Assembly: GCA_905372445.1 (NCBI GenBank)
Contig: CAJPPF010000009.1
Coordinates: 1-32,417, forward strand
Length of the DNA stretch: 32,417 nucleotides
Direction of reading: 5' to 3'
DNA from: an uncultured Prevotella sp.
GTDB taxonomy: Bacteria > Bacteroidota > Bacteroidia > Bacteroidales > Bacteroidaceae
A model generated the notes under the pieces. That model ran no database searches, had not been told where the DNA came from, and worked only from the letters and a program-made list of their open reading frames with translations. The translations under genes and the position numbers were made by a program. Shown piece by piece: positions 8,104 to 15,110 of this stretch (the first letter of the stretch is position 1; each line of letters begins with the position of its first letter).

Positions 8104-9216
8104 TTATTTTGTTTTATGATTACTCTTTTTGTTTGTATATTCCTGCTTTGCCTTGTGCAGCAGTCCATAGCCGTCAGTCATGTTCGCCCGGCGCTCACGA
8201 ATCTCAATGAGTTCCTCGTTGGTTCCTTTCACCGGCAAGTCGTTCTGCCGCGCATCATCGAGCATCTTCCATGCAAACTCCGAGGCGATGACCGAGTCGC
8301 GGAATGTCGGCAGCGCTATCGCCGACCGCTCACCTCTGATAACCGCTGCTACCGACTCATACAACACATCGATATTTTTCTCGCCATAAGTGCGCTCCAC
8401 TGTCTCGGTCACTGTAACGCCATGCTTCTCGACGACAGCCGTCCTGAAGTCATGGTGCATACGGACGAAACCCTTAGAACCTATCAGTTCAATATATGAG
8501 TTGTGCGTCTGGTTCTTCGACAACTGTCCGTAGACGAAGCCCTGGGTGATGTCGAACACCACACCGTTAGCGAATGTGCCATGACACTGCAGCCACCACG
8601 GGTCTTTATAGTCCCACATTCTTATGGCTTGAGCGTGCCCTGTCTTATATTCGCTCTCTGCAAACCACCGCGCCACGTTGACATAGTGCATACCGCAATC
8701 GTGGAACGACGGACCTTCATACTCATGTCCTTCGCCTGGAGCAAGCCCCGGCGTCATGTGACAGACACGGATAATTGCCAGTTCGCCTATCTCGCCGCTC
8801 TCCACAAAACGCTTCATCTCGTTTGTGTACCAGGCATTATTAAGATATAGGTTCACCACTGCAACGATGTCGGCACTCTCAACCAACGCCACAGCCTCCC
8901 ACTCGTCAGCGAGTTTGTAAGCCACAGGTTTCTCGGCAATGATATGCTTTCCTGCCTTGACAGCTTTTTTTATCTGTTCGAAACGCGCATCAGCCAGAGT
9001 ACAGAGACTCACAGCTTCCACCGTCTCATCGTTGAATATTAAGTCCTCGTCAGTTGTATATATAGCATCAGGCACAAGTGCTTTTGCCTTATTCGCTTTG
9101 TTGGTATCTCTGTCGCAGATGTATGTCACCTCCCATTTCTCATTTCCAAGAAGTTCCTTAAGGTGCATCTGCCCCATTCTTCCAAATCCTATCAGTCCTA
9201 TTTTTATAGGGGTCAT
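8104..9216 (-). CDS. Gfo/Idh/MocA family oxidoreductase, cytoplasmic
   Basis: A 370-aa NAD(P)-dependent oxidoreductase without a signal peptide. I start it at the ATG at 9216, because MTPIKIGLIGFGRMGQMHL places the dinucleotide loop (GFGRMG) at the usual distance from the N-terminus; 15 further open codons upstream look unrelated. The HIIAEKPVAYK segment supplies the EKP motif. The C-terminal domain includes the conserved HDCGMHYVNVARWF block. It is the first gene of the tatA...tatC cluster and has its own promoter at 9280-9310. Given a periplasmic relative two genes on, the economical guess is that this enzyme reduces an imported 3-keto sugar back to the sugar. The sequence does not show its substrate. 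Confidence 0.88.
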   Translation of the reverse strand: MTPIKIGLIGFGRMGQMHLKELLGNEKWEVTYICDRDTNKANKAKALVPDAIYTTDEDLIFNDETVEAVSLCTLADARFEQIKKAVKAGKHIIAEKPVAYKLADEWEAVALVESADIVAVVNLYLNNAWYTNEMKRFVESGEIGELAIIRVCHMTPGLAPGEGHEYEGPSFHDCGMHYVNVARWFAESEYKTGHAQAIRMWDYKDPWWLQCHGTFANGVVFDITQGFVYGQLSKNQTHNSYIELIGSKGFVRMHHDFRTAVVEKHGVTVTETVERTYGEKNIDVLYESVAAVIRGERSAIALPTFRDSVIASEFAWKMLDDARQNDLPVKGTNEELIEIRERRANMTDGYGLLHKAKQEYTNKKSNHKTK

Positions 9217-9279
9217 TTGTTCAATCTTAGTAGTTTTTATCTTATTGCCATACCACGGCAAGATGTGGTATAGCGATTA

Positions 9280-9310
9280 CAAAGTTAGCAAAAATATGGC
9301 AAACGACAAA
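9280..9310 (-). promoter_or_regulatory. promoter of the Gfo-tatA-...-tatC unit
   Basis: On the minus strand TAACTTTG (9280-9287) fits TAnnTTTG, and TTTG at 9307-9310 is 19 nt upstream. The predicted start is near 9273, giving a leader of about 57 nt before the ATG at 9216. Confidence 0.75.
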
Positions 9311-9579
9311 TTTTTAGATACATTTTTGCAACCGATGTAATCAATATTAATATAAAAAGAGCGTATTGTAACATTATTGATATTATATGTTTCAAATACA
9401 TCACACATCGGTTTTGGATAATAAAAGACTTATAGAAAGTTTGTAAACTCACGTATCGTAAAGAAAAATCATTTTCGCGATTTTCAGTAAAATAGAAAAA
9501 CAAAAGCACTGATTTGCCAAGTCCATATTGCATAAAGCTACATTTTTGAGAAGCGAGCAAATCTGAAAACAGCCTAATT

Positions 9580-9689
9580 CCGTTGTTTATTTCTCAAAAA
9601 GCGGTGGTTCTCGATGTTAAAAACGGCGGTTTCATCGGTAAGAAACGGTGGTTTTAGCTTCAAGAAACGGCACTTCTTGAAACTGATTC
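9580..9689 (+). repeat. degenerate tandem array, exact 22-nt period
   Basis: Units start at 9602, 9624, 9646 and 9668 with CGGTGGTT, CGGCGGTT, CGGTGGTT and CGGCACTT, each preceded by an A-run (AAAAG, AAAAA, AGAAA, AGAAA). A weaker unit begins at 9580. The spacing is exactly 22 nt while the middle of each unit varies freely. A similar array lies at 20599-20686. Confidence 0.7.
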
Positions 9690-9910
9690 GTATTTTTGCC
9701 GAAATTAGAAAAGTCTATCACGTTGATTTTCAGCCCCTTTCGTATAATGTCAAAAACAAGCGTTTTTTGCCATCAAACGACAATTCGCCGGAAAATATCG
9801 GCTGTATGTATGGTCAGAACAGTCTTTTTGTTAAATTTATTCATAGCGTCAGTTCGGCATACCTTTTTCTCTGAAGAAGGATTTGTGTATCGCGGGCAAT
9901 GGCGCCAGCC

Positions 9911-9999
9911 GTATGGGCGTGATTTATCACGTTCCGCCTCCTGTATGTATTCCTTTCATATCGTGGGCATGAATTATCGGAGAGGAACGTGATAATCCC
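9911..9999. repeat. structured palindromic repeat (CGTGAT-TT-ATCACG type)
   Basis: The core palindrome CGTGATTTATCACG is at 9918-9931. TTATCACGTTCC (9924-9935) pairs perfectly with GGAACGTGATAA (9984-9995), so the whole element can fold as one long stem-loop. A degenerate inner copy GGGCATGAATTATCG is at 9965-9979. The same GGCGTGATTTATCA motif appears at the right edge of the window. Confidence 0.7.
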
Positions 10000-10072
10000 A
10001 AAGCTCTAAGTTTGCAATATGAATTGCAATAAATAAAGAGATTGGGATTAAAGATGACGCATCCTCCCTTTC

Positions 10073-11116
10073 TTATTTATGTCGATACTGTCCTAACCAT
10101 TTATCTATACGCTTACGAAAGGCTTTCGCTATAACGCTGAAATTGCCATACCGTAGGTTGAGCAGCAGTTCCTCAACGGAATACATCACCTTTATCCACG
10201 GATGTCTCCATGCGTTTCTGCGATAGACGGCATCCTTGAAAGGCTTATATTCCACGACCTGCTGTGGATGAACCAGCGGAAAATCAATCTCATAACGCCG
10301 CATAGTGAACTGTCGGCGCATACGGCGAGGCATGGTCTTGAGCGAACCTTGGAAGTGTGTGGAGTTGTCCGTAACACCTTTATTATTAATAAGGTTATAT
10401 GTGGGCATAATGGCAAGACCGTCGTTCATGAGCATCGATGCCCAGAAAATCGTCTCGTAAAAGGCTATGCCTGATGCCTTATGGTCGTAGCACATCGACA
10501 TAATGTCGCTGCGCAGGCGCTTACGCATTATCACACTCTCCATCTTGCGGCGCTTAGCCTCATCATCGAGCCATGTATAATGCTCATCCCACGTATCAAT
10601 GACCCTCCTCCACGACGCCCATCCCCAGATAGAGAAGACCGAAGTGAAGAAATAGGACGGCACGTCACTGCCTTCGTCGTGTGGCAGAGATGCAGTCTCT
10701 TCGGCATTGAATCCGGCTATCATCCACACCCGTTCGTCGTTCTCGTATTTATCTAAGAGTTCTTTACAGAAAGGAAAGAAAGCCTGCGAAGGCACGTCGT
10801 CGTCCTCAAGGACAATACATTTGTCAGTCATGGAGAACGCCCACTTCTGCGACAAATATTCTGATGGGTCGCAGCCGAAGTTCTTTTCTTGATACATACG
10901 ATGCACCTCACACTCCCAGTCGATATTCTCGTCGTCAGCAATCTGACGGCAGGCTTCTATGCCGGGCATATCGCGTTCGCCACGCGGACCGTCCTGATAG
11001 AGGAACAGGCGTGCAGGACGAGCCTTCTTCACTTCTTCGAATACCTCACGGAAATGCTCGGGGCGGTTGAAGAAAAGCATCAACACCGAGACATCATGCT
11101 TAAATGGATTCTTCAT
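10073..11116 (-). CDS. GNT-I-like / HlpA-type glycosyltransferase
   Basis: A 347-aa GT-A-fold nucleotide-sugar transferase. The N-terminal half has VSVLMLFFNRPEHF (first beta strand) and VLEDDDVPS at 103-110, the acidic metal-binding EDD-type motif. The SIWGWASWRRVIDTW block is characteristic of the family once annotated as haemolytic protein HlpA and related to eukaryotic GNT-I. A basic C-terminal region could lie on the membrane. There is no signal peptide, so it acts at the cytoplasmic face. It overlaps the acyltransferase gene by 17 nt and is the last gene of the minus-strand glycan operon. Donor and acceptor are unknown. Confidence 0.8.
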   Translation of the reverse strand: MKNPFKHDVSVLMLFFNRPEHFREVFEEVKKARPARLFLYQDGPRGERDMPGIEACRQIADDENIDWECEVHRMYQEKNFGCDPSEYLSQKWAFSMTDKCIVLEDDDVPSQAFFPFCKELLDKYENDERVWMIAGFNAEETASLPHDEGSDVPSYFFTSVFSIWGWASWRRVIDTWDEHYTWLDDEAKRRKMESVIMRKRLRSDIMSMCYDHKASGIAFYETIFWASMLMNDGLAIMPTYNLINNKGVTDNSTHFQGSLKTMPRRMRRQFTMRRYEIDFPLVHPQQVVEYKPFKDAVYRRNAWRHPWIKVMYSVEELLLNLRYGNFSVIAKAFRKRIDKWLGQYRHK

Positions 11117-12158
11117 TACTGATAGGTTGTTTTTTCTTGTGAATACTTATATCCCAGGTCTTCACGAGGTCTTCCTGCGCAAAGAGCCACGGCAGATAAC
11201 GTTTGCAGAGACATATTATCGGCACCTGCACGCAGGCAAGCAGCACAAGTTCCTCAAGCGCACAGTAGCCATGGAAGCCATGGAACAGCATACGATTCCA
11301 CGATTTAGGGAAGAGATAGACGATAGGATAATGTGTAATGAGCACAATGATGCTGTAGCGCCCGAGGTATGAGATAACGGGAAGGCGGTGCAGAAGTTTT
11401 GCAAGCGTCAGAATAGCGTATATGCCAACCGCTCCACCAAGATACAAAGCCCACGCCGGAACACTGTAAACGTTGTTGACATATAATATCGCCACCTTTC
11501 CGTTAAACATCACAAGACCGTATAGAAGAAATATGGCAATGGCAATGAACACCCATTCATATTTCCTTACACGGCGTGTGAGGAAGTTGGTGTGATTCCT
11601 TACGGCATAACCTGCCACGAAGAACGGCATCGCCGTGAGTGCCGAACGGACATGGAGAACATGAATATAGTTCCCGCCGGCGTTATAGCCAATCACTCCA
11701 AGACAGACAACGCACAGGTAGATGAGTGGCTTACGTCTGCGACAGAGATGCCGGACGAGATAAAACAGATTGTTCATCAGGAACAGACACCACAGAAACC
11801 ATACGGGTACAAACGGGTATAGGTTCTGCCATGTGCGCTGTGCGGGGAGCTTGTCAGTCCACACAAGGCTGTAGACGATGCCAATCAGTCCGAAGAACAC
11901 GAACGGCACGAGCAGCTTGTTTGTCTTGCGACGGAGGAAATCAAAATACCCGCTGTATGTCTTGAAGAACAGTCCTGACAGAAAGAAGTAGAGTGGCATG
12001 CGGAAATACGTCGCCATATACAGCATCTCGTTGCGGTCGGTGAAACCGCGGTTGCTGTATAACTCTTTTATATGCCACCACATAACCAGCAGGATACAGA
12101 ATCCCTTTGCGAGGTCAATCCAATCTATACGGGGCTTTTCAGTGGTTATTTCTTTCAT
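11100..12158 (-). CDS. acyltransferase family 3 membrane protein
   Basis: A 352-aa integral membrane protein of the OafA/WecH-type acyltransferase_3 family, with about ten hydrophobic segments. The N-terminus has RIDWIDLAKGFCILLVMWWH, whose first-helix histidine is the conserved catalytic candidate. LYFFLSGLFFKTYSG follows, another family hallmark. These enzymes O-acetylate sugars of surface polysaccharides using a cytoplasmic acyl donor. The 17-nt overlap with the glycosyltransferase gene and the 8-nt gap to licD indicate co-translation in the glycan operon. It probably modifies the glycan built by the neighbours; the position modified cannot be told. Confidence 0.88.
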   Translation of the reverse strand: MKEITTEKPRIDWIDLAKGFCILLVMWWHIKELYSNRGFTDRNEMLYMATYFRMPLYFFLSGLFFKTYSGYFDFLRRKTNKLLVPFVFFGLIGIVYSLVWTDKLPAQRTWQNLYPFVPVWFLWCLFLMNNLFYLVRHLCRRRKPLIYLCVVCLGVIGYNAGGNYIHVLHVRSALTAMPFFVAGYAVRNHTNFLTRRVRKYEWVFIAIAIFLLYGLVMFNGKVAILYVNNVYSVPAWALYLGGAVGIYAILTLAKLLHRLPVISYLGRYSIIVLITHYPIVYLFPKSWNRMLFHGFHGYCALEELVLLACVQVPIICLCKRYLPWLFAQEDLVKTWDISIHKKKQPISNEESI

Positions 12159-12166
12159 TGTGTTCG

Positions 12167-12970
12167 TTATTCTCTTATTAGTTCAGGCATGATGAAGACC
12201 GCGTGAATCTTCCGTTTCTCAGGCGGCGGAACGTCCATATAATTGCGATATAGGTCGCTCAGATAGGCATCGACATTCTTCGGAGCAGGAAATGTCCTGC
12301 CCTCAAAATTGACCGTTCCCAAGGGCCACGTCTCGTCATTGCGGTGCATGATGCCGTAGCCGTTATTGATAGGGATGTTACTGTAATGACTTACGTGTGG
12401 TCGTGTCGCTAACGCGAGCTTCCAGAGAAGGTTGCAAACGGCATACTTAGCGCCAAACCAGAACAGTTCGGCTGCAGAACGCCATGAGTAGTAATGGCTG
12501 TGATGCAGGATTGAATAGGATGTGGAGATACCGCGCACCACCTTCTTGACGAACTTACGCGACACACAAGGGTAGTCGATGAACGGGAAGATGTCGACAT
12601 ACAGTCCCTTGTGATAATCGGCACTGAAGTCGTCGCTTGCCTCCACATAGAATGAATTTGTGTCGCGCACCTTTACAATCGGTTCTTTCGTCGGTTCGTT
12701 CTGTGGTGTCTGCAGGAACAGATGCTCCGGCAGCTGCTTCTGTGCGACCTCTATGAAACGCTCGAGATCATCCTTCCTCATGGCTATGTCGATATCGTCA
12801 TCCCACGGAATGAACCCACCGTGGCGCACAGCACCGAGGAGCGTTCCGCCGTCGAGCCAGTATTCTATGCCGTTCGCCTTACACACACGGTCTATCACTT
12901 CGAGGATTGCAAGTTGTTTCAATTGACATTCACGAAGATGTGCCTGCTTGTATTGTTCGAGTTTATCCAT
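12167..12970 (-). CDS. LicD family phosphotransferase
   Basis: A 267-aa LicD/fukutin-superfamily protein. LicD transfers phosphocholine from CDP-choline to glycans; relatives (fukutin, FKRP) transfer ribitol-5-phosphate from CDP-ribitol. The diagnostic N-terminal nucleotidyltransferase-like core is complete: YWLDGGTLLGAVRHGG at 38-52 followed by FIPWDDDIDIAM with Asp57, Asp58, Asp59 and Asp61. A second region includes DIFPFIDYP. No CDP-choline genes (licA/licC) are nearby. Instead the next two genes upstream look like CDP-alditol synthases, so a polyol phosphate is the more likely group transferred. It is 26 nt from its upstream neighbour and 8 nt from the acyltransferase gene. Confidence 0.9.
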   Translation of the reverse strand: MDKLEQYKQAHLRECQLKQLAILEVIDRVCKANGIEYWLDGGTLLGAVRHGGFIPWDDDIDIAMRKDDLERFIEVAQKQLPEHLFLQTPQNEPTKEPIVKVRDTNSFYVEASDDFSADYHKGLYVDIFPFIDYPCVSRKFVKKVVRGISTSYSILHHSHYYSWRSAAELFWFGAKYAVCNLLWKLALATRPHVSHYSNIPINNGYGIMHRNDETWPLGTVNFEGRTFPAPKNVDAYLSDLYRNYMDVPPPEKRKIHAVFIMPELIRE

Positions 12971-12996
12971 TGCCAGATATCTTTATTCACTTCATT

Positions 12997-14361
12997 TCAT
13001 CGTTTCACATCAATCACCTCGCCGTTGTATTTGCCCGTCAGCGTGTTGACAGAAGCTATCGCCACGAAGCGAGGGTCTAAGAGTGTCCCTTCAGGTTCTA
13101 TGCCGAATGCCTGCTCTCGCATAGGTGTCTTTGTGCGCTCAGGGTTTATACAATTGACTCGTATGCCCTGCGCGAACCATTCCTCTGCCAGCGCCTGGCA
13201 GATATTTACGATTGCCGCCTTAGTAGAAGAATAAATGCTGTACATCATACGACCACGCGTGTAACTGCTGCTCGTGAAGAAAAGCAGCGAACCTTTGCTC
13301 CGGCGGAGATACTCATAAGACTCTTTTGCAACAATCACCACACCCTTATAATTGACATCAAGGCTCTGCCATACTTTCTCATACGACATGGCATATAGAG
13401 GCTGCTTTATGAGTATGCCGGCTGTATTCACCACGTAGTCGATATTTCCGCAGTCGCGTGCAACGGAGGCAAGCGCCTCTCTCACCTGTTCAACATTGCT
13501 CACATCGACGCCATTCTTTGAGCGACTGAACGAATAGACCTTCGCCCCAAGCCCCTCGGCAAGGCGTACTATCTCCTCGCCGATGCCGTAGCTTCCGCCG
13601 AAGACCACTATCACCTTGCCAGGCATCAGCTGGCGAGCCACATCGGTAACTTCGCGAGAGTCGGCATTGCTCTGCTTAAGCTGGAAGAGTTTATCAAGCA
13701 GGAACAGGTCTTCCATGTAGGTTATCTTCATGTTGAACACCTCTCCCTGCACCACCTTCACGGGAATCTCGGGCATATAACGGCGCACTACGCCACAGTC
13801 ATCGGTAGTGGCGAACATTGGGTCGCTCAGCGCACGACGGTATGCCTCATTGATAATACCACGCTTGAAGCACTGCGGTGTCTGACCATTACGCAGTTCT
13901 GCACGCGGAGGGATATTACTTATACAGTCGTCGCCGTCAACTTGTATTATAGTATCGGTGGCTTTTATTGCCACATCAACAGCCTCGTAGGTGTCAAGCG
14001 CCGTAATACAGTCGTCGATGATACGGTCGTTGACTAACGGACGTACAGCATCATGGAATATAAGATTATCCTCATCGTCGGTGTAAGCAGCAATGGCTGA
14101 GAGCGAGGAATGATAGCGTTCCTTACCGCCACAGAGCACTTTATTTACTTTCCGGTAGTGATTGTCGACAATAATCTGTTCGATCTGAGGTATGTAATCC
14201 TCACGACTGACGATAGCAATCTCGTCGATATGCTCATTATTCTCAAAGACATCAATGGTATGCTCTATGAGTTTCTTTCCTGCAACCTTAAGGAATTGTT
14301 TCGGTAGTTCGCTGCCAAGACGGTTTCCGCTGCCTCCTGCAAGGATCACTGCTATATTCAT
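12997..14361 (-). CDS. bifunctional IspD/TarI-type cytidylyltransferase-SDR reductase (Bcs1-like)
   Basis: A 454-aa fusion. Residues 1-230 are an IspD/TarI-type cytidylyltransferase: LAGGSGNRLGSELPKQF (CTP loop), FHDAVRPLV, ATDTI, GQTPQCF, TTDDC and NMKITYMEDL are all present. Residues 248-454 are a short-chain dehydrogenase: GGSYGIG at 255-261, NTAG at 312-315, serines at 364-366 and the YSSTK catalytic pair Tyr377/Lys381. Both active sites look intact. The arrangement matches Bcs1/Acs1 of Haemophilus influenzae capsules, which reduces ribulose-5-phosphate and makes CDP-ribitol. The vertebrate ISPD (CRPPA) protein has a comparable cytidylyltransferase plus SDR-like tail. The licD gene lies directly downstream. 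The exact alditol is inferred, not seen. Confidence 0.87.
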   Translation of the reverse strand: MNIAVILAGGSGNRLGSELPKQFLKVAGKKLIEHTIDVFENNEHIDEIAIVSREDYIPQIEQIIVDNHYRKVNKVLCGGKERYHSSLSAIAAYTDDEDNLIFHDAVRPLVNDRIIDDCITALDTYEAVDVAIKATDTIIQVDGDDCISNIPPRAELRNGQTPQCFKRGIINEAYRRALSDPMFATTDDCGVVRRYMPEIPVKVVQGEVFNMKITYMEDLFLLDKLFQLKQSNADSREVTDVARQLMPGKVIVVFGGSYGIGEEIVRLAEGLGAKVYSFSRSKNGVDVSNVEQVREALASVARDCGNIDYVVNTAGILIKQPLYAMSYEKVWQSLDVNYKGVVIVAKESYEYLRRSKGSLLFFTSSSYTRGRMMYSIYSSTKAAIVNICQALAEEWFAQGIRVNCINPERTKTPMREQAFGIEPEGTLLDPRFVAIASVNTLTGKYNGEVIDVKR

Positions 14362-14402
14362 ATATCTCCAATAAAAACGTTTGTTCTATTTTACTTTCAT
14401 CA

Positions 14403-15110
14403 CTAACTTTGTGCCACCGACCTCTCTCTGAGCACTCTCTCCGCAAATGCGAGGTCTTCCGGATAGGTTATCTTTATGTTTGTCTGTTCGCCGTCGACGA
14501 CACAGATAGGCGTCTCCGGCAGGTACTTGTACACTATGCTGCAGTCGTCGGTAGGGAAAAATGACTTATCCTGCAATGCCCGTTCGAAGGCACGCGATAT
14601 CGTTCCACGGCGGAAACACTGCGGTGTCTGCACATTTCTCAGCAGTCGTCGCTCCGGAATACGGCTTATGGAGCCGTTCTCCGACAGTTCTATTATAGTA
14701 TCTGTCGCAGGTACTGCCACATCAACAGCCTCATAGCTGTCTAATGCCTTTATGCAGTCAGTGATTGTGCGCTCCGTAATCAACGGTCTGACACCGTCGT
14801 GGATGAGCAGACGGTCGTCGTCGTCAGTACATGCTTCTATCGCCGCAAGCGACGAGTGATAGCGTTCCTTGCCTCCATGAAGGACACGACGGAGCTTCCT
14901 ATAACCGTTTTTCTCGGCAAGCGACAACATTTCATCCACGAAATCGGCACGGCTGACGAGCACTATCTCGTCGATAAGCCGATGACGCTCGAACGCCTCA
15001 ATCGTATGCTCGATAATCATCTTCCCCGCAATAACGAGAAATTGCTTCGGCATATCTGCCCCGAACCGGCTGCCATTGCCACCGGCAAGTATCACTGCTA
15101 CATTCTTCAT
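14403..15110 (-). CDS. IspD/TarI family cytidylyltransferase
   Basis: A 235-aa cytidylyltransferase with a complete active site: LAGGNGSRFGADMPKQF, GGKERYHSSL, IHDGVRPLI, ATDTI, NVQTPQCF, PTDDC and NIKITYPEDL. By eye it is clearly similar over its whole length (more than half of aligned residues) to the first half of the adjacent bifunctional gene, so the two are tandem paralogues. It lacks the reductase domain. Two roles are possible: a TarI-like CDP-ribitol (or other alditol) synthase for the surface glycan, or the IspD of the MEP isoprenoid route. Its position inside the glycan operon, with a 4-nt ATGA overlap with the flippase gene and far from ispF, favours the first. Confidence 0.82.
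   Translation of the reverse strand: MKNVAVILAGGNGSRFGADMPKQFLVIAGKMIIEHTIEAFERHRLIDEIVLVSRADFVDEMLSLAEKNGYRKLRRVLHGGKERYHSSLAAIEACTDDDDRLLIHDGVRPLITERTITDCIKALDSYEAVDVAVPATDTIIELSENGSISRIPERRLLRNVQTPQCFRRGTISRAFERALQDKSFFPTDDCSIVYKYLPETPICVVDGEQTNIKITYPEDLAFAERVLRERSVAQS

Larger units (their letters stand above)
9311..10072. other. 762-bp intergenic region with repeats, no gene seen
   Basis: No open frame here has family features or coding-like composition. It is AT-rich near 9311-9560, holds the 22-nt periodic array at 9580-9689, and a palindromic structured element at 9911-9999. Close to the end of the glycosyltransferase operon there is a further inverted repeat: TTGCAAT/ATTGCAA (10012-10018 with 10023-10029), flanked by CCCAA/TTGGG (9997-10001 with 10042-10046). 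This may serve as that operon's 3' end. Confidence 0.6.

Noticed and set aside
9285..9560. A 91-codon minus-strand open frame upstream of the Gfo/Idh gene
   Set aside because: It overlaps the promoter at 9280-9310, is rich in Phe/Ile/Leu as expected from AT-rich non-coding DNA, and resembles no family.
9580..9689. CRISPR-like array
   Set aside because: The period is regular, but the conserved part is only about 8 nt, units are 22 nt with no repeat-spacer division, and no cas genes are nearby.
12167..12970. Phosphocholine incorporation locus
   Set aside because: LicD alone could suggest it, but no choline kinase, choline transporter or CTP:phosphocholine transferase of LicC type is seen next to it; the neighbours fit a polyol phosphate better.
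14403..15110. Firm naming of the second cytidylyltransferase as ispD or tarI
   Set aside because: Motifs are shared by both families and context only leans to the glycan role, so no gene symbol was given.
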